DNA of 11,172 nucleotides. Source: NORP181 sp047623555. GTDB lineage: Bacteria; Pseudomonadota; Alphaproteobacteria; Rhodobacterales; Rhodobacteraceae. A program made the translations under genes and the position numbers. The DNA is taken from assembly GCA_047623555.1 (NCBI GenBank), contig JBLHMP010000106.1, forward strand, positions 1 through 11,172. The letters are read 5' to 3'. Every line of letters begins with the position of its first letter. Position 1 is the stretch's first letter. Positions 1 to 7,949 of this stretch are shown here, one piece after another. The notes under the pieces were generated by a model, which was not told where the DNA came from, made no database searches, and saw only the letters and a list, made by a program, of their open reading frames with translations.

Positions 1-108
1 GAACCGCGCGTGCGCGCACTTCAGTCGAATATCTGTTTGCTCTATTACTTTTTTCCATAGGCTCCATCTTTGCTTACTTTGGAGCCTCCGGCAAACAGGG
101 GGCGGTTC
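1..108. repeat. Nested inverted repeats, possible structured RNA or element end
   Basis: Three inverted-repeat pairs are strictly nested. GAACCGC (1-7) pairs with GCGGTTC (102-108). CTGTTTGC (33-40) pairs with GCAAACAG (91-98). AGGCTCCA (59-66) pairs with TGGAGCCT (80-87), leaving a 13-nt loop. The three right-hand arms lie only 3 nt apart, whereas the left arms are separated by 25 and 18 nt, and the first left spacer contains a 10-bp palindrome, GTGCGCGCAC (10-19). No T tract follows, so it does not look like a terminator. It could be a structured RNA, a mobile-element end or the edge of something that starts before the window. I do not recognise a known RNA family. Confidence 0.4.
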
Positions 109-300
109 ATCCACCCCATCAGCTAGCTGCGTCGATCTGTGTGATGTCGCGTTCAATCTGACGCAAGCGCCCCCTCTTCTTATCCTGCAGTCGGCTCTTA
201 TGCGATAAAGGAGCCACTACTCGTCATAAATGACGTGCCGGGCGCCCTTCGGACCTCCACCATCACGTGAGATCCGGGACAATCATAAGGCAAGCAGGGG

Positions 301-522
301 TCGACACGTCTACGAGAACGCTAAATAGGCCAGTTCAAGTCACCTGAACCGATGCAACGTTTTCTGTCCGTCCACGATGCCATCTACAACAATTTCAATC
401 ACTGTCTGGCAGGGTATGTTCACATAGCCGAGAGGCGCGCAACGTCATCTGATCTCTCGCCCAAATCTCGTCAAACGCGCGCCTCAGCATATGTGGCGTG
501 GAATAAAATCGTTACTGCATAA
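301..522 (+). pseudogene. Decayed C-terminal remnant of an IS6-like DDE transposase
   Basis: Reading from 301, the frame gives STRLRER, an in-frame stop (TAA 322-324), then IGQFKSPEP and QRFLSVHDAIYNNFN, and runs on to a final stop at 520-522 after AYVAWNKIVTA. The RRER-x-M-x-x-FKS segment followed by a QxFLSVHxxxxNxFN helix is the typical C-terminal end of IS6-family transposases. A neighbouring frame upstream (about 268-300) gives REIRDNHKASRG, which may be a frameshifted extension, but the expected ENSHQ-type segment carrying the last catalytic Glu is missing. I see no N-terminal part and no clear terminal inverted repeats. With a stop, a probable frameshift and missing N-terminus this is a relic, not an active gene. 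The family call rests on motif memory, not a database search. Confidence 0.5.
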
Positions 523-719
523 TAGCGGAAACATTCCACTTTGGCGGTCCACCAAAATTAACGTGTCAACGCCGCCGTACAATATATTGTGTACATTTCC
601 ACCCCGGGCGTTCAGGTCCGCATTCACGATTTCGAGATCGACTTCGGTCAAAAGCGATTTGTCCGGTTTTCACCGCCTTAAGGAATCTGTTTCTATTTTT
701 CAGTGGTAGCCGTGTCAAA
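523..719. other. Gene-free spacer downstream of glpR
   Basis: This stretch lies between the transposase remnant and the 3' end of the converging glpR gene. I see no convincing coding region. A short open frame (491-709) runs through it but overlaps the remnant in another frame, has no ribosome binding site and gives an unrecognisable sequence. A perfect 12-bp AT-rich palindrome, ACAATATATTGT (579-590), lies inside a near-palindrome bounded by GTAC on both sides (577-580 and 591-594). No strong hairpin with a T tract was found that could terminate glpR. Confidence 0.4.
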
Positions 720-1475
720 CTATGCTTCAATTGACGTGCCCCAATCGAGACACTTTAACGTTAGTTCGCCTGAGAGCGGTTTATCCGTGTAAATCGATGT
801 AATGTCTCGCAGGGACCCGATCCGAACCGGTGCATTTCGTTGAAACTTAGAATGATCGGCAACCAGAAAAGTGCTGCGGGCTTGTCGAATTATTGCTTTG
901 CTTACGCCGACCTCCTGAACATCAAAGTCAAGCAAATCGCCGTCTTCGTCCAAGGCAGAACAGCCGATAATCGCGATATCCACTTTGAATTGTTCGATGG
1001 TGTCGATTGCTATGTTCCCAACCAGCCCACCGTCGGACCGCCGTAATGTGCCGCCCACAACGATAACCTGACAATCCGAGTTGGCCGCCAGAATATTGGC
1101 CACATTCAAATTGTTGGTGACAACCATGATGTTTTGATGGTGCAGTAAGGCGCGCGCCACCGCCTCGGTGCTGGTGCCAATGTTCAGGAACAAGGACGTT
1201 CCGTCGGAAATTGCTCGCGCACATCTGCGGGCGATGTCGTCTTTGGCCTCATCATGCAGTCCCCGGCGGTCTTCATATCCGATATTGGCTACGCTTGACG
1301 GCAAAACAGCACCGCCGTGCACGCGTTCCAATTTTCCTTCATCGGCCAGATCGCTCAGATCTCGGCGGATCGTTTGCACCGTCACCCCAAAGCGCGAGGA
1401 GAGGTCTTCGACGGTCACTTTTCCTTCTTTCCGGGCGATCTCCAGGATGTCGGGTTCTCTGAAATTATGGGCCAT
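720..1475 (-). CDS. glpR: DeoR-family transcriptional repressor, glycerol regulon (GlpR)
   Basis: The gene encodes 251 aa, the usual DeoR-family length. The N-terminal winged helix-turn-helix spans residues 10-57, with the family signature around residues 20-55 (VTVEDLSSRFGVTVQTIRRD, then the LERVHGGAV wing). The C-terminal DeoRC sugar-phosphate sensor domain is recognisable by NIGTSTEA (about 97-105), GGTLRRSDGGLVGN and, near the end, VADHSKFQR. In the family this domain binds the inducing phosphorylated metabolite, glycerol-3-phosphate for GlpR. The ATG is preceded by AGCAGGA about 7 nt upstream. The gene diverges from glpD across a 321-bp gap with candidate operators, one pair only 20-38 nt upstream of its own start, so it probably autoregulates. 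The specific inducer is inferred from context. Confidence 0.88.
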   Translation of the reverse strand: MAHNFREPDILEIARKEGKVTVEDLSSRFGVTVQTIRRDLSDLADEGKLERVHGGAVLPSSVANIGYEDRRGLHDEAKDDIARRCARAISDGTSLFLNIGTSTEAVARALLHHQNIMVVTNNLNVANILAANSDCQVIVVGGTLRRSDGGLVGNIAIDTIEQFKVDIAIIGCSALDEDGDLLDFDVQEVGVSKAIIRQARSTFLVADHSKFQRNAPVRIGSLRDITSIYTDKPLSGELTLKCLDWGTSIEA

Positions 1476-1494
1476 ATCGGTGTCCTGCTGGGAA

Positions 1495-1513
1495 TTTCGA
1501 ATATGCTCGTTTT
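1495..1513 (-). promoter_or_regulatory. Candidate GlpR operator pair next to glpR
   Basis: On the minus strand the motif CGA occurs twice, in ACGAG and TTCGAAA, with equivalent bases 10 bp apart (plus-strand CG at 1498-1499 and 1508-1509). The pair lies 20-38 nt upstream of the glpR start, so binding here would block glpR expression. It is in the opposite orientation to the two pairs nearer glpD. The assignment is by motif resemblance only. Confidence 0.35.
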
Positions 1514-1615
1514 CCTTCTATCCGGCAAGAGGCGAATGAAGATGTAGGTATAGGGGGGATTTTAGAACAAAAAAATTGACGTATTGAGTCTGAAAATGTT
1601 GCATTTGGTGGTTGA

Positions 1616-1631
1616 TACGAACTTTTACGAA
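1616..1631 (+). promoter_or_regulatory. Candidate GlpR operator pair, TACGAA direct repeat
   Basis: TACGAA occurs at 1616-1621 and again at 1626-1631, an exact direct repeat with a period of one helical turn. The first copy extended to 1625 matches 8 of 10 positions of the E. coli GlpR half-site AWCGAACATW as I recall it. It lies in the middle of the divergent gap, where bound repressor could affect both promoters. Confidence 0.4.
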
Positions 1632-1708
1632 AGAAAAAACTATCCTGCCCTGGCGTAATGTGTGCCGATACACTCCATAACAGCATGTATTTTATGGATA
1701 AATAATAT

Positions 1709-1728
1709 AACGAAATTAAACGAAGATA
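1709..1728 (+). promoter_or_regulatory. Candidate GlpR operator pair, AACGAA direct repeat
   Basis: Two adjacent 10-bp units, AACGAAATTA (1709-1718) and AACGAAGATA (1719-1728), repeat head to tail. They match 8 and 9 of the 10 positions of the recalled E. coli GlpR half-site AWCGAACATW. They lie about 70-90 nt upstream of the proposed glpD start, a sensible place for a repressor site overlapping or just downstream of the promoter. Confidence 0.45.
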
Positions 1729-1796
1729 AATATTGACCAAATAGGTTCGCATATGGTCCAGTGTCAGCCAACGTAACAAATGGCAGGGAGGCCGAT

Positions 1797-3425
1797 TTGT
1801 CGTCAGGAAATCAGCCAAAAACCGTCGATCTATTTGTCATTGGTGGTGGCATCAATGGGTGCGGCATCGCCAGAGACGCAGCAGGTCGCGGTCTGTCGGT
1901 GACGCTGGCAGAAATGAACGACCTAGCCTCCGCAACGTCTTCGGCGTCGACAAAACTGTTCCACGGCGGACTGCGGTACCTTGAGTTTTTCGAGGTTCGT
2001 CTGGTGCGTGAGGCTTTGAAAGAGCGCGAAACCCTGCTGCGGGCAATGCCTCATATCAGTTGGCCGATGCGTTTTGTGCTACCGTATCACAAAGACATGC
2101 GGTTTGAAGGCGACACCCCGACATCGCGGATTTTGAATATTGTCATGCCTTGGATGAAAGGCCGCCGACCTGCCTGGCTGATCCGGTTTGGCCTTTTCCT
2201 TTATGATAATCTGGGCGGGCGGAAAATCCTGCCTGGCACGACGACGGTGGACCTGACAACGGACCCGGTCGGGCAGCCATTGCAAGACCGCTTTGCCAAG
2301 GCTTACGAATATTCCGATTGCTGGGTCGAGGATTCCCGTCTGGTGGTTCTGAACGCCCGCGATGCCGAGGCGCGCGGCGCACAGATCATGACCCGTACCA
2401 AAGTCACGCAGGCCGAACGTGTCAACGATGTCTGGCACATCACCACCCAGGATCAGAACACCAAAGAAACTCAGGTGACCGTGGCCCGCATGCTGCTCAA
2501 CGCAGGTGGCCCGTGGGTCGAGGATATCATCCGCAACACCGCACGGATCAAGTCATCCGAAGGTGTGCGCCTGGTGCGCGGCAGCCATATCGTGACACGA
2601 AAGCTGTTTGATCATGACAAGTGTTATTTTTTTCAGGGAGAAGACGGCCGGATCATTTTCGCGATTCCCTATGAGACCGATTTCACCCTGATTGGGACAA
2701 CGGATTCAGATCACGAAGATGCGTCAATCAAACCTGAGTGCAGCGAGGCCGAAGCTGACTATTTACGCGCCTTTGCATCAAGCTATTTCAAGCAGCCGAT
2801 CAAAAAGGACGATGTCGTCTGGAGCTATTCCGGCGTGCGTCCGCTTTATGATGATGGCGCCACGTCGGCCACGGCCGCAACGCGGGATTATGTGCTGAAA
2901 GTGAACGCAGATGGAGGCGCGCCGCTGTTGAATGTCTTTGGTGGCAAGATCACGACCTATCGCAAACTGGCCGAAGCAGCGCTTGCCAAGATCAGGCCAT
3001 TTTTCGCCGAGGTCGGCCCGAACTGGACCGCCGGGGTTAGCCTGCCGGGCGGGGATTTCCCGGTTGACGGCGTGGCTGTTCTGATCGCGGATTTGCGTCA
3101 GGAATATTCGTTTCTGGATGGGCTCTGGGCCCGTCGCCTGATCAGGGCCTATGGCACTGAAGCCCGCCTGATCCTTGGCGATGCTGAAACGGCTCAGGGT
3201 CTGGGCCGTGCGTTTGCCGCCACCCTGACCGAGCGCGAAATTACCTGGTTGATGGAAAAGGAATACGCCCGCACTGCCGAGGATGTGGTGTGGCGGCGAT
3301 CGCGATTGGGGTTGCGGATGAGCAAGGCCGAAATTGCCGAGCTCGACATTTGGATGAATGACGCGCGCACCAAGGATGGCCCATTGGCCAACAAGGACAT
3401 GGCGCGCAGGGAGGCACAACAATGA
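1797..3425 (+). CDS. glpD: Aerobic glycerol-3-phosphate dehydrogenase (GlpD)
   Basis: GlpD is an FAD-dependent, membrane-associated enzyme that oxidises sn-glycerol-3-phosphate to dihydroxyacetone phosphate and passes the electrons to the quinone pool. The 542-aa product opens with a Rossmann dinucleotide-binding motif, GGGINGCG (residues 16-23), followed by the GlpD hallmark TKLFHGGLRYLE (52-63). Mid-protein motifs include NAGGPWV and GTTDSDHED, and GGKITTYRKLAEAAL lies towards the C-terminus, all typical of GlpD. I chose TTG 1797 as start because AGGGAGG (1785-1791) sits 5 nt before it. An in-frame GTG at 1761 would add 12 residues but has no Shine-Dalgarno sequence. It is the first gene of the operon and overlaps glpS by 4 nt (ATGA). 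The product is slightly longer than E. coli GlpD (about 500 aa). Confidence 0.93.
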   Translation: MSSGNQPKTVDLFVIGGGINGCGIARDAAGRGLSVTLAEMNDLASATSSASTKLFHGGLRYLEFFEVRLVREALKERETLLRAMPHISWPMRFVLPYHKDMRFEGDTPTSRILNIVMPWMKGRRPAWLIRFGLFLYDNLGGRKILPGTTTVDLTTDPVGQPLQDRFAKAYEYSDCWVEDSRLVVLNARDAEARGAQIMTRTKVTQAERVNDVWHITTQDQNTKETQVTVARMLLNAGGPWVEDIIRNTARIKSSEGVRLVRGSHIVTRKLFDHDKCYFFQGEDGRIIFAIPYETDFTLIGTTDSDHEDASIKPECSEAEADYLRAFASSYFKQPIKKDDVVWSYSGVRPLYDDGATSATAATRDYVLKVNADGGAPLLNVFGGKITTYRKLAEAALAKIRPFFAEVGPNWTAGVSLPGGDFPVDGVAVLIADLRQEYSFLDGLWARRLIRAYGTEARLILGDAETAQGLGRAFAATLTEREITWLMEKEYARTAEDVVWRRSRLGLRMSKAEIAELDIWMNDARTKDGPLANKDMARREAQQ

Positions 3426-4510
3426 CACTGGTATTTGAAGGAGTTTCACACGTCGTCAACGGACAAACACATGTCTACCCGACGGATCTGATCCTGCAAA
3501 ACGGCACGATGAATGTTCTTTTGGGGCCAACGACGTCAGGCAAGACATCGCTGATGCGCCTTATGGCGGGGCTGGACGTACCCACCACCGGGCGGATCCT
3601 GTGGAACGGTAAAGACGTCACCGGCATGCGCGTACAGGATCGCAAGGTGGCGATGGTGTATCAGCAATTCATTAACTACCCTTCGATGTCAGTCTATGAC
3701 AATATTGCCTCGCCAATGCGGTTGATGGGTCAATCAGCGGCCGAGATTGACGCGGCGGTGAAAAAGACTGCCGACCTGATGCAGATATCAGAGATGCTGG
3801 ATCGCAAGCCGCTGGAATTGTCAGGCGGTCAGCAACAGCGCTGTGCCCTGGCGCGGGCGCTGGTCAAAAACGCCGGGCTGGTGCTGCTGGACGAACCGCT
3901 GGCCAACCTGGACTATAAGCTGCGCGAAGAGCTGCGGGCCGAAATTCCAAAGATTTTCGCCGAAGCCGGTTCGATCTTTGTTTACGCCACGACCGAACCC
4001 GAAGAGGCGCTGTTGCTGGGTGGCAATACCGCCACGCTTTGGCAGGGCCGGGTGACGCAGTTTGGCCTGACGCCGTTGGTCTATCGCCAACCCGTGGATG
4101 CCACCACGGCGCGGGTGTTTTCCGATCCGCCGATGAATTTTCTGAAAGTGTCAAAATCCGGTGGTAAACTGATGTTTGGCGATGGCCAATCGGCGGCTGC
4201 GACCGGCACTCTGGCCCAGCTTGCGGATGGGAAATATACCGCTGGGTTCCGTCCCAACCATCTGGAACTAGAGCGCAAATCAGACGCTGCATTGGAATTT
4301 TTCGCCACTCTGGTGGTTACAGAAATCACCGGTTCGGAAACATTTGTGCATCTGGATCATCACGGTGACCGCTGGGTTGGACTGGTTCATGGCGTGCGTG
4401 ATTTGGCGCCGGGCGGCACGCTGCCGATTTATCTGGAAGCGTCGCATATTTATATTTTCGGCGAGGACGGTGCCCTTGTGGCCCCGGCATCCTACGCGCT
4501 GGCCGCATAA
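3422..4510 (+). CDS. glpS: ABC transporter ATP-binding protein GlpS (H-loop His missing)
   Basis: One of two ATPase subunits of the glycerol ABC importer, cytoplasmic, 362 aa. It has a Walker A motif GPTTSGKT (35-42), a Q-loop in VYQQFINYPSMSV (79-91), a canonical signature LSGGQQQR (133-140), Walker B LVLLDE (153-158), the D-loop LANLD, and a C-terminal regulatory (MalK/TOBE-like) domain from about 230. The switch-loop histidine is absent: the usual YVTHDQ is YATTEP, with Thr191 (codon 3992-3994) in the His position. AGGGAGG precedes the ATG, which overlaps the glpD stop by 4 nt, implying translational coupling. The name follows the rhizobial glycerol transporter. Generic annotation would be UgpC/MalK-like. 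Confidence 0.87.
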   Translation: MTLVFEGVSHVVNGQTHVYPTDLILQNGTMNVLLGPTTSGKTSLMRLMAGLDVPTTGRILWNGKDVTGMRVQDRKVAMVYQQFINYPSMSVYDNIASPMRLMGQSAAEIDAAVKKTADLMQISEMLDRKPLELSGGQQQRCALARALVKNAGLVLLDEPLANLDYKLREELRAEIPKIFAEAGSIFVYATTEPEEALLLGGNTATLWQGRVTQFGLTPLVYRQPVDATTARVFSDPPMNFLKVSKSGGKLMFGDGQSAAATGTLAQLADGKYTAGFRPNHLELERKSDAALEFFATLVVTEITGSETFVHLDHHGDRWVGLVHGVRDLAPGGTLPIYLEASHIYIFGEDGALVAPASYALAA

Positions 4511-4522
4511 GGGGATACGGAT

Positions 4523-5602
4523 ATGGCAAAAATTACATTGGATAATCTGGCACATTCCTATCTGCCAAACCCAAAAAGCGAAGCGGATTATGCGCTGAAG
4601 GCGCTGAACCACGATTGGGCGGATGGCGAAGCCTATGCGCTGCTGGGGGCGTCGGGCTGCGGCAAATCCACTTTGCTCAACATTATTTCCGGCCTGGTAC
4701 ACCCCAGTCAGGGGCGCATTCTGTTCAATGACCGTGATGTCACCAATGCGCCGACTGCACAGCGCAACATTGCGCAGGTGTTTCAGTTCCCTGTGGTCTA
4801 CGACACCATGACTGTACGCGACAATCTGGCGTTCCCGCTGCGCAACCGGGGCGCGGATGCGACGTATATCGCTGATCGGGTCCAGACCATAGCGCGGATG
4901 ATCGGCATGGAGGCCGAACTGAACAACAAGGCACGCGGTCTGACCGCAGACGCCAAGCAAAAGATTTCGCTGGGCCGTGGCATGGTACGCGAAGATGTGA
5001 ATGCCTTGTTGTTTGACGAACCGCTGACCGTGATTGACCCGCATATGAAATGGGAATTGCGCACCCAGCTGAAATCGCTGCACCATGAATTTGGTCACAC
5101 CATGATCTATGTGACCCATGACCAGACCGAGGCGCTGACCTTCGCTGACAAGGTGGTGGTGATGTATGACGGCGGTGTCGTACAGATGGGCACCCCGCAA
5201 GAGCTGTTTGAAAAGCCTGCGCATACCTTTGTCGGCTATTTCATCGGCTCACCTGGCATGAACGTGCTGGATGCCAAAGTGTCCGGCAATACTGCGGTGG
5301 TCGACGGCACCCAAATCCCGCTTGGGGCCGCGTATAAACCAATGTCCGGCAAAGTTCAGATCGGCATTCGTCCCGAATTCATCCGCCTGACATCAGACAA
5401 GAACGGGCTGGAAGTGAAAATACGCCGGGTCGAAGATGTGGGCCGCCACAAGATCGTGCGGGCGGAATTTTTTGGCAATGAAATCAATATAATCGCCGAA
5501 GAAGGTGCCGAAATTGGCGCAGAGATGAACCGCGTGACCTTCGACCCGGCAAGAATAAACGTTTACGCCGATGACTGGCGTATTCAGGGGGAGGCAGCGT
5601 AA
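4523..5602 (+). CDS. glpT: ABC transporter ATP-binding protein GlpT (signature motif degenerate)
   Basis: Second ATPase subunit of the importer, 359 aa, not to be confused with the E. coli GlpT glycerol-3-phosphate antiporter. Walker A is GASGCGKST (42-50), Q-loop VFQFPVVYDTMTV (86-98), Walker B NALLFDE (160-166) and the H-loop YVTHDQ has His199. The ABC signature is not LSGGQ but LTADAKQ (140-146, codons 4940-4960), so this subunit cannot offer a normal signature to its partner. The C-terminal part (about 230 onward, including IGIRPEFIRL) is a TOBE-like regulatory domain. It starts 12 nt after glpS, with AAGGGGA as ribosome binding site, and its TAA overlaps the glpP ATG by 1 nt. It is complementary to GlpS, suggesting an obligate heterodimer. 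Confidence 0.87.
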   Translation: MAKITLDNLAHSYLPNPKSEADYALKALNHDWADGEAYALLGASGCGKSTLLNIISGLVHPSQGRILFNDRDVTNAPTAQRNIAQVFQFPVVYDTMTVRDNLAFPLRNRGADATYIADRVQTIARMIGMEAELNNKARGLTADAKQKISLGRGMVREDVNALLFDEPLTVIDPHMKWELRTQLKSLHHEFGHTMIYVTHDQTEALTFADKVVVMYDGGVVQMGTPQELFEKPAHTFVGYFIGSPGMNVLDAKVSGNTAVVDGTQIPLGAAYKPMSGKVQIGIRPEFIRLTSDKNGLEVKIRRVEDVGRHKIVRAEFFGNEINIIAEEGAEIGAEMNRVTFDPARINVYADDWRIQGEAA

Positions 5603-6473
5603 TGGAAAAGACAGTCAATCAAAAGGCCTGGTTTCTGGTTCTGCCCGTGCTGGTGTTGGTGGCGTTCTCGGCGGTGATCCCGCTGATGACCGTGGTCAAT
5701 TACTCGGTGCAGGACACATTCGGCAACAATGTGTTTTTCTGGGCCGGTCTGGAGTGGTTCAAAGAACTGCTGCATTCAGAGCGTATTCATGACGCGTTGG
5801 GTCGTCAGATCATGTTTTCGATGATCATTCTGGCAATCGAAGTGCCGCTTGGCATCTTTGTTGCCCTCAATATGCCGAAAAAGGGGTTTTGGGCCTCAAC
5901 TTGCCTGGTTCTGATGTCGCTGCCGCTGTTGATCCCGTGGAATGTTGTCGGCACCATCTGGCAGGTGTTTGGCCGCGTCGATATCGGCCTGCTGGGCTAT
6001 ACCCTGGACAAGATGGGCATCTCTTACAACTACACCCAAGACAGTGTTGCCGCCTGGATCACCGTTGTCATCATGGATGTCTGGCACTGGACGTCACTGG
6101 TCGCATTGCTGGCCTATGCCGGGTTGCAGTCGATCCCCGACGCCTATTATCAGGCCGCCAAGATTGATCAGGCGAGCCGCTGGAAAGTGTTCCGTTTTAT
6201 CGAACTACCCAAGATAACAGGGGTTCTGATGATCGCTATTCTGCTTCGCTTTATGGACAGTTTCATGATCTATACCGAGCCGTTTGTCGTCACCGGGGGT
6301 GGTCCGGGCAACGCGACAACGTTCCTGTCGATTGATCTGGTGAAAATGGCGCTTGGACAGTTTGACCTTGGGCCCGCCGCGGCGTTCTCGATCATGTACT
6401 ACCTCGTGATCCTGCTGGTCTCATGGGTGTTTTTCACCGTCATGACAAACCTCGACAAAAGGGATGCTGCATA

Positions 6474-6474
<1 letters not shown>
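5602..6474 (+). CDS. glpP: ABC transporter permease GlpP
   Basis: Inner-membrane permease of the MalF/UgpA class, 290 aa. Six likely membrane segments lie at roughly residues 10-31, 68-90, 98-120, 151-173, 205-225 and 258-281. The cytoplasmic EAA loop that docks on the ATPases is at about 185-203 (AAKIDQASRWKVFRFIELP). It keeps the I-x-LP end but lacks the usual conserved Gly, which is Gln or Ala here. The N-terminus is short, without the large MalF-type periplasmic loop. The ATG overlaps the glpT stop (TAATG), and GGGGGAGG lies just upstream at 5587-5593. It pairs with GlpQ as the transmembrane channel. Confidence 0.88.
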
Positions 6475-7324
<850 letters not shown>

Positions 7325-7325
<1 letters not shown>

Positions 7326-7591
7326 TGGCAGCCAAACAGCAATTCAAGGTGACTTGTTATGATGGTGGAAAGAAGCTGTTTGAATACATGGCTCCACGAG
7401 GATGTGATCCCAAAAAGCTGCTGGAAAGACTGATATGTCGCGATCTTTCGCCGGAAGAGGTTATTAACGCTTCGCGAAGGCCGAACGACAAGAAGTATTG
7501 GGATCCGTTTGTCCTGACGGGGTATGAAGTGGGTTTCACAATGGCAGGAGGCCATAACCCGCACTACACAATCAGATTGATGGAGGACTGA
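7325..7591 (+). CDS. Unrecognised 88-aa cytoplasmic protein in the transporter operon
   Basis: I do not recognise this product. It is 88 aa, highly charged (about 14 Lys/Arg, 12 Asp/Glu), with three cysteines (near residues 11, 27 and 38), no membrane segment and no signal peptide, so probably a soluble cytoplasmic protein. Segments such as CDPKKLLERL and LSPEEVINASRRP suggest short helices, and the Gly/His/aromatic-rich end (GYEVGFTMAGGHNPHYTIR) suggests strands. It looks genuinely translated: GGGAGGG (7314-7320) precedes the ATG by 4 nt, the ATG overlaps the glpQ stop (TGATG), and GGAGG near its own end serves the next gene. Five of its six Arg codons are AGA, AGG or CGA, whereas glpQ uses mostly CGC/CGT, which suggests recent acquisition. 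It is not part of the glycerol operon arrangement I know. Confidence 0.65.
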
Positions 7592-7594
7592 CCA

Positions 7595-7867
7595 ATGGCC
7601 TGGATGGCATGGACACTACCAACTGCAATATTCTTTGTAGTCATCGCCTGTACGCTGATTGCATTCACGATCCTTGCGATCAAATTTCCCGAGGCACCCC
7701 GTATCGGCGTGCTTCGGATCGAAACTACCCGTGGTGACCGTCTGTTCATCACGCTTCTTGGCTCGGCCTTTATCAATCTAGCCTGGCTTGGTTTGGTTGG
7801 CGCGTCACAACCTTTTGCGCTGATCGTCTGTCTGATTTATGCCACAGCCGTCTTTCGCTGGGTATAA
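7595..7867 (+). CDS. DUF2160-type small integral membrane protein (GlpU-like)
   Basis: This 90-aa, very hydrophobic protein starts MAWMAWTLPTAIFFV and ends TAVFRWV, matching the DUF2160 small membrane proteins found next to glycerol ABC transporter permeases. Likely membrane segments are residues 9-29, 50-68 and 71-87, with a polar loop (30-49, including RIETTRGDR) between the first two. Its role is not established. Position between the permease genes and the binding protein suggests an accessory transporter subunit, and the rhizobial equivalent is called GlpU. GGAGG (7581-7585) lies 9 nt upstream of the ATG and the gap from the preceding ORF is only 3 nt. Confidence 0.8.
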   Translation: MAWMAWTLPTAIFFVVIACTLIAFTILAIKFPEAPRIGVLRIETTRGDRLFITLLGSAFINLAWLGLVGASQPFALIVCLIYATAVFRWV

Positions 7868-7949
7868 TTCAGAACAAATTGCGGCCGGGAAATTTGCAAG
7901 ATTGACCAGCCGCAGTCTTTGAGAAAGTTCTTTTATGGGAGGAACAATA
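7868..7949 (+). other. Spacer with hairpin upstream of glpV
   Basis: This 82-nt spacer is the first real gap in the operon after glpD. TGCGGC (7880-7885) can pair with GCCGCA (7909-7914), and after one mismatch GG pairs with CC, giving a modest stem with a loop of about 17 nt. Only a weak T run (CTTT) follows, so it is more likely an RNA-processing or partial-termination element than a strong terminator. The strong ribosome binding site of glpV (7938-7944) lies at its end. Confidence 0.35.

Larger units (their letters stand above)
1476..1796. promoter_or_regulatory. Divergent glpR-glpD regulatory region
   Basis: This 321-bp gap between divergent genes is clearly more AT-rich than the flanking coding sequence and must hold the promoters for glpR (minus) and for the glpD operon (plus). 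It carries three pairs of CGA-containing motifs with 10-bp spacing, listed separately. TTGAC-like hexamers occur at 1576-1581 and 1733-1738, but neither has a good -10 at 16-18 bp, so I do not call exact promoters. The open frames crossing it do not look like genes. Confidence 0.7.

Noticed and set aside
59..87. The inner hairpin as a terminator of an upstream gene
   Set aside because: No T tract follows on either strand in the proper position, and no upstream gene is visible.
491..709. 72-aa open frame on the plus strand in the left flank
   Set aside because: It overlaps the transposase remnant in another frame, has no ribosome binding site and its sequence resembles no protein I know.
1733..1738. 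TTGACC as a -35 box for glpD
   Set aside because: No acceptable -10 hexamer occurs 16-18 bp downstream, where it would also overlap the start region.
1465..1818. 117-aa minus-strand frame across the glpR-glpD gap
   Set aside because: It covers the AT-rich regulatory region, overlaps the glpR and glpD starts, and lacks recognisable motifs.
2778..3449. 223-aa minus-strand frame opposite the glpD 3' end
   Set aside because: It is antisense to conserved GlpD coding sequence, with no domain and no ribosome binding site evidence.
4280..5224. 314-aa minus-strand frame opposite glpS and glpT
   Set aside because: It lies wholly antisense to two clear ATPase genes. Long antisense frames are a by-product of codon bias here and the translation is rich in His, Gln and Arg with no domain.
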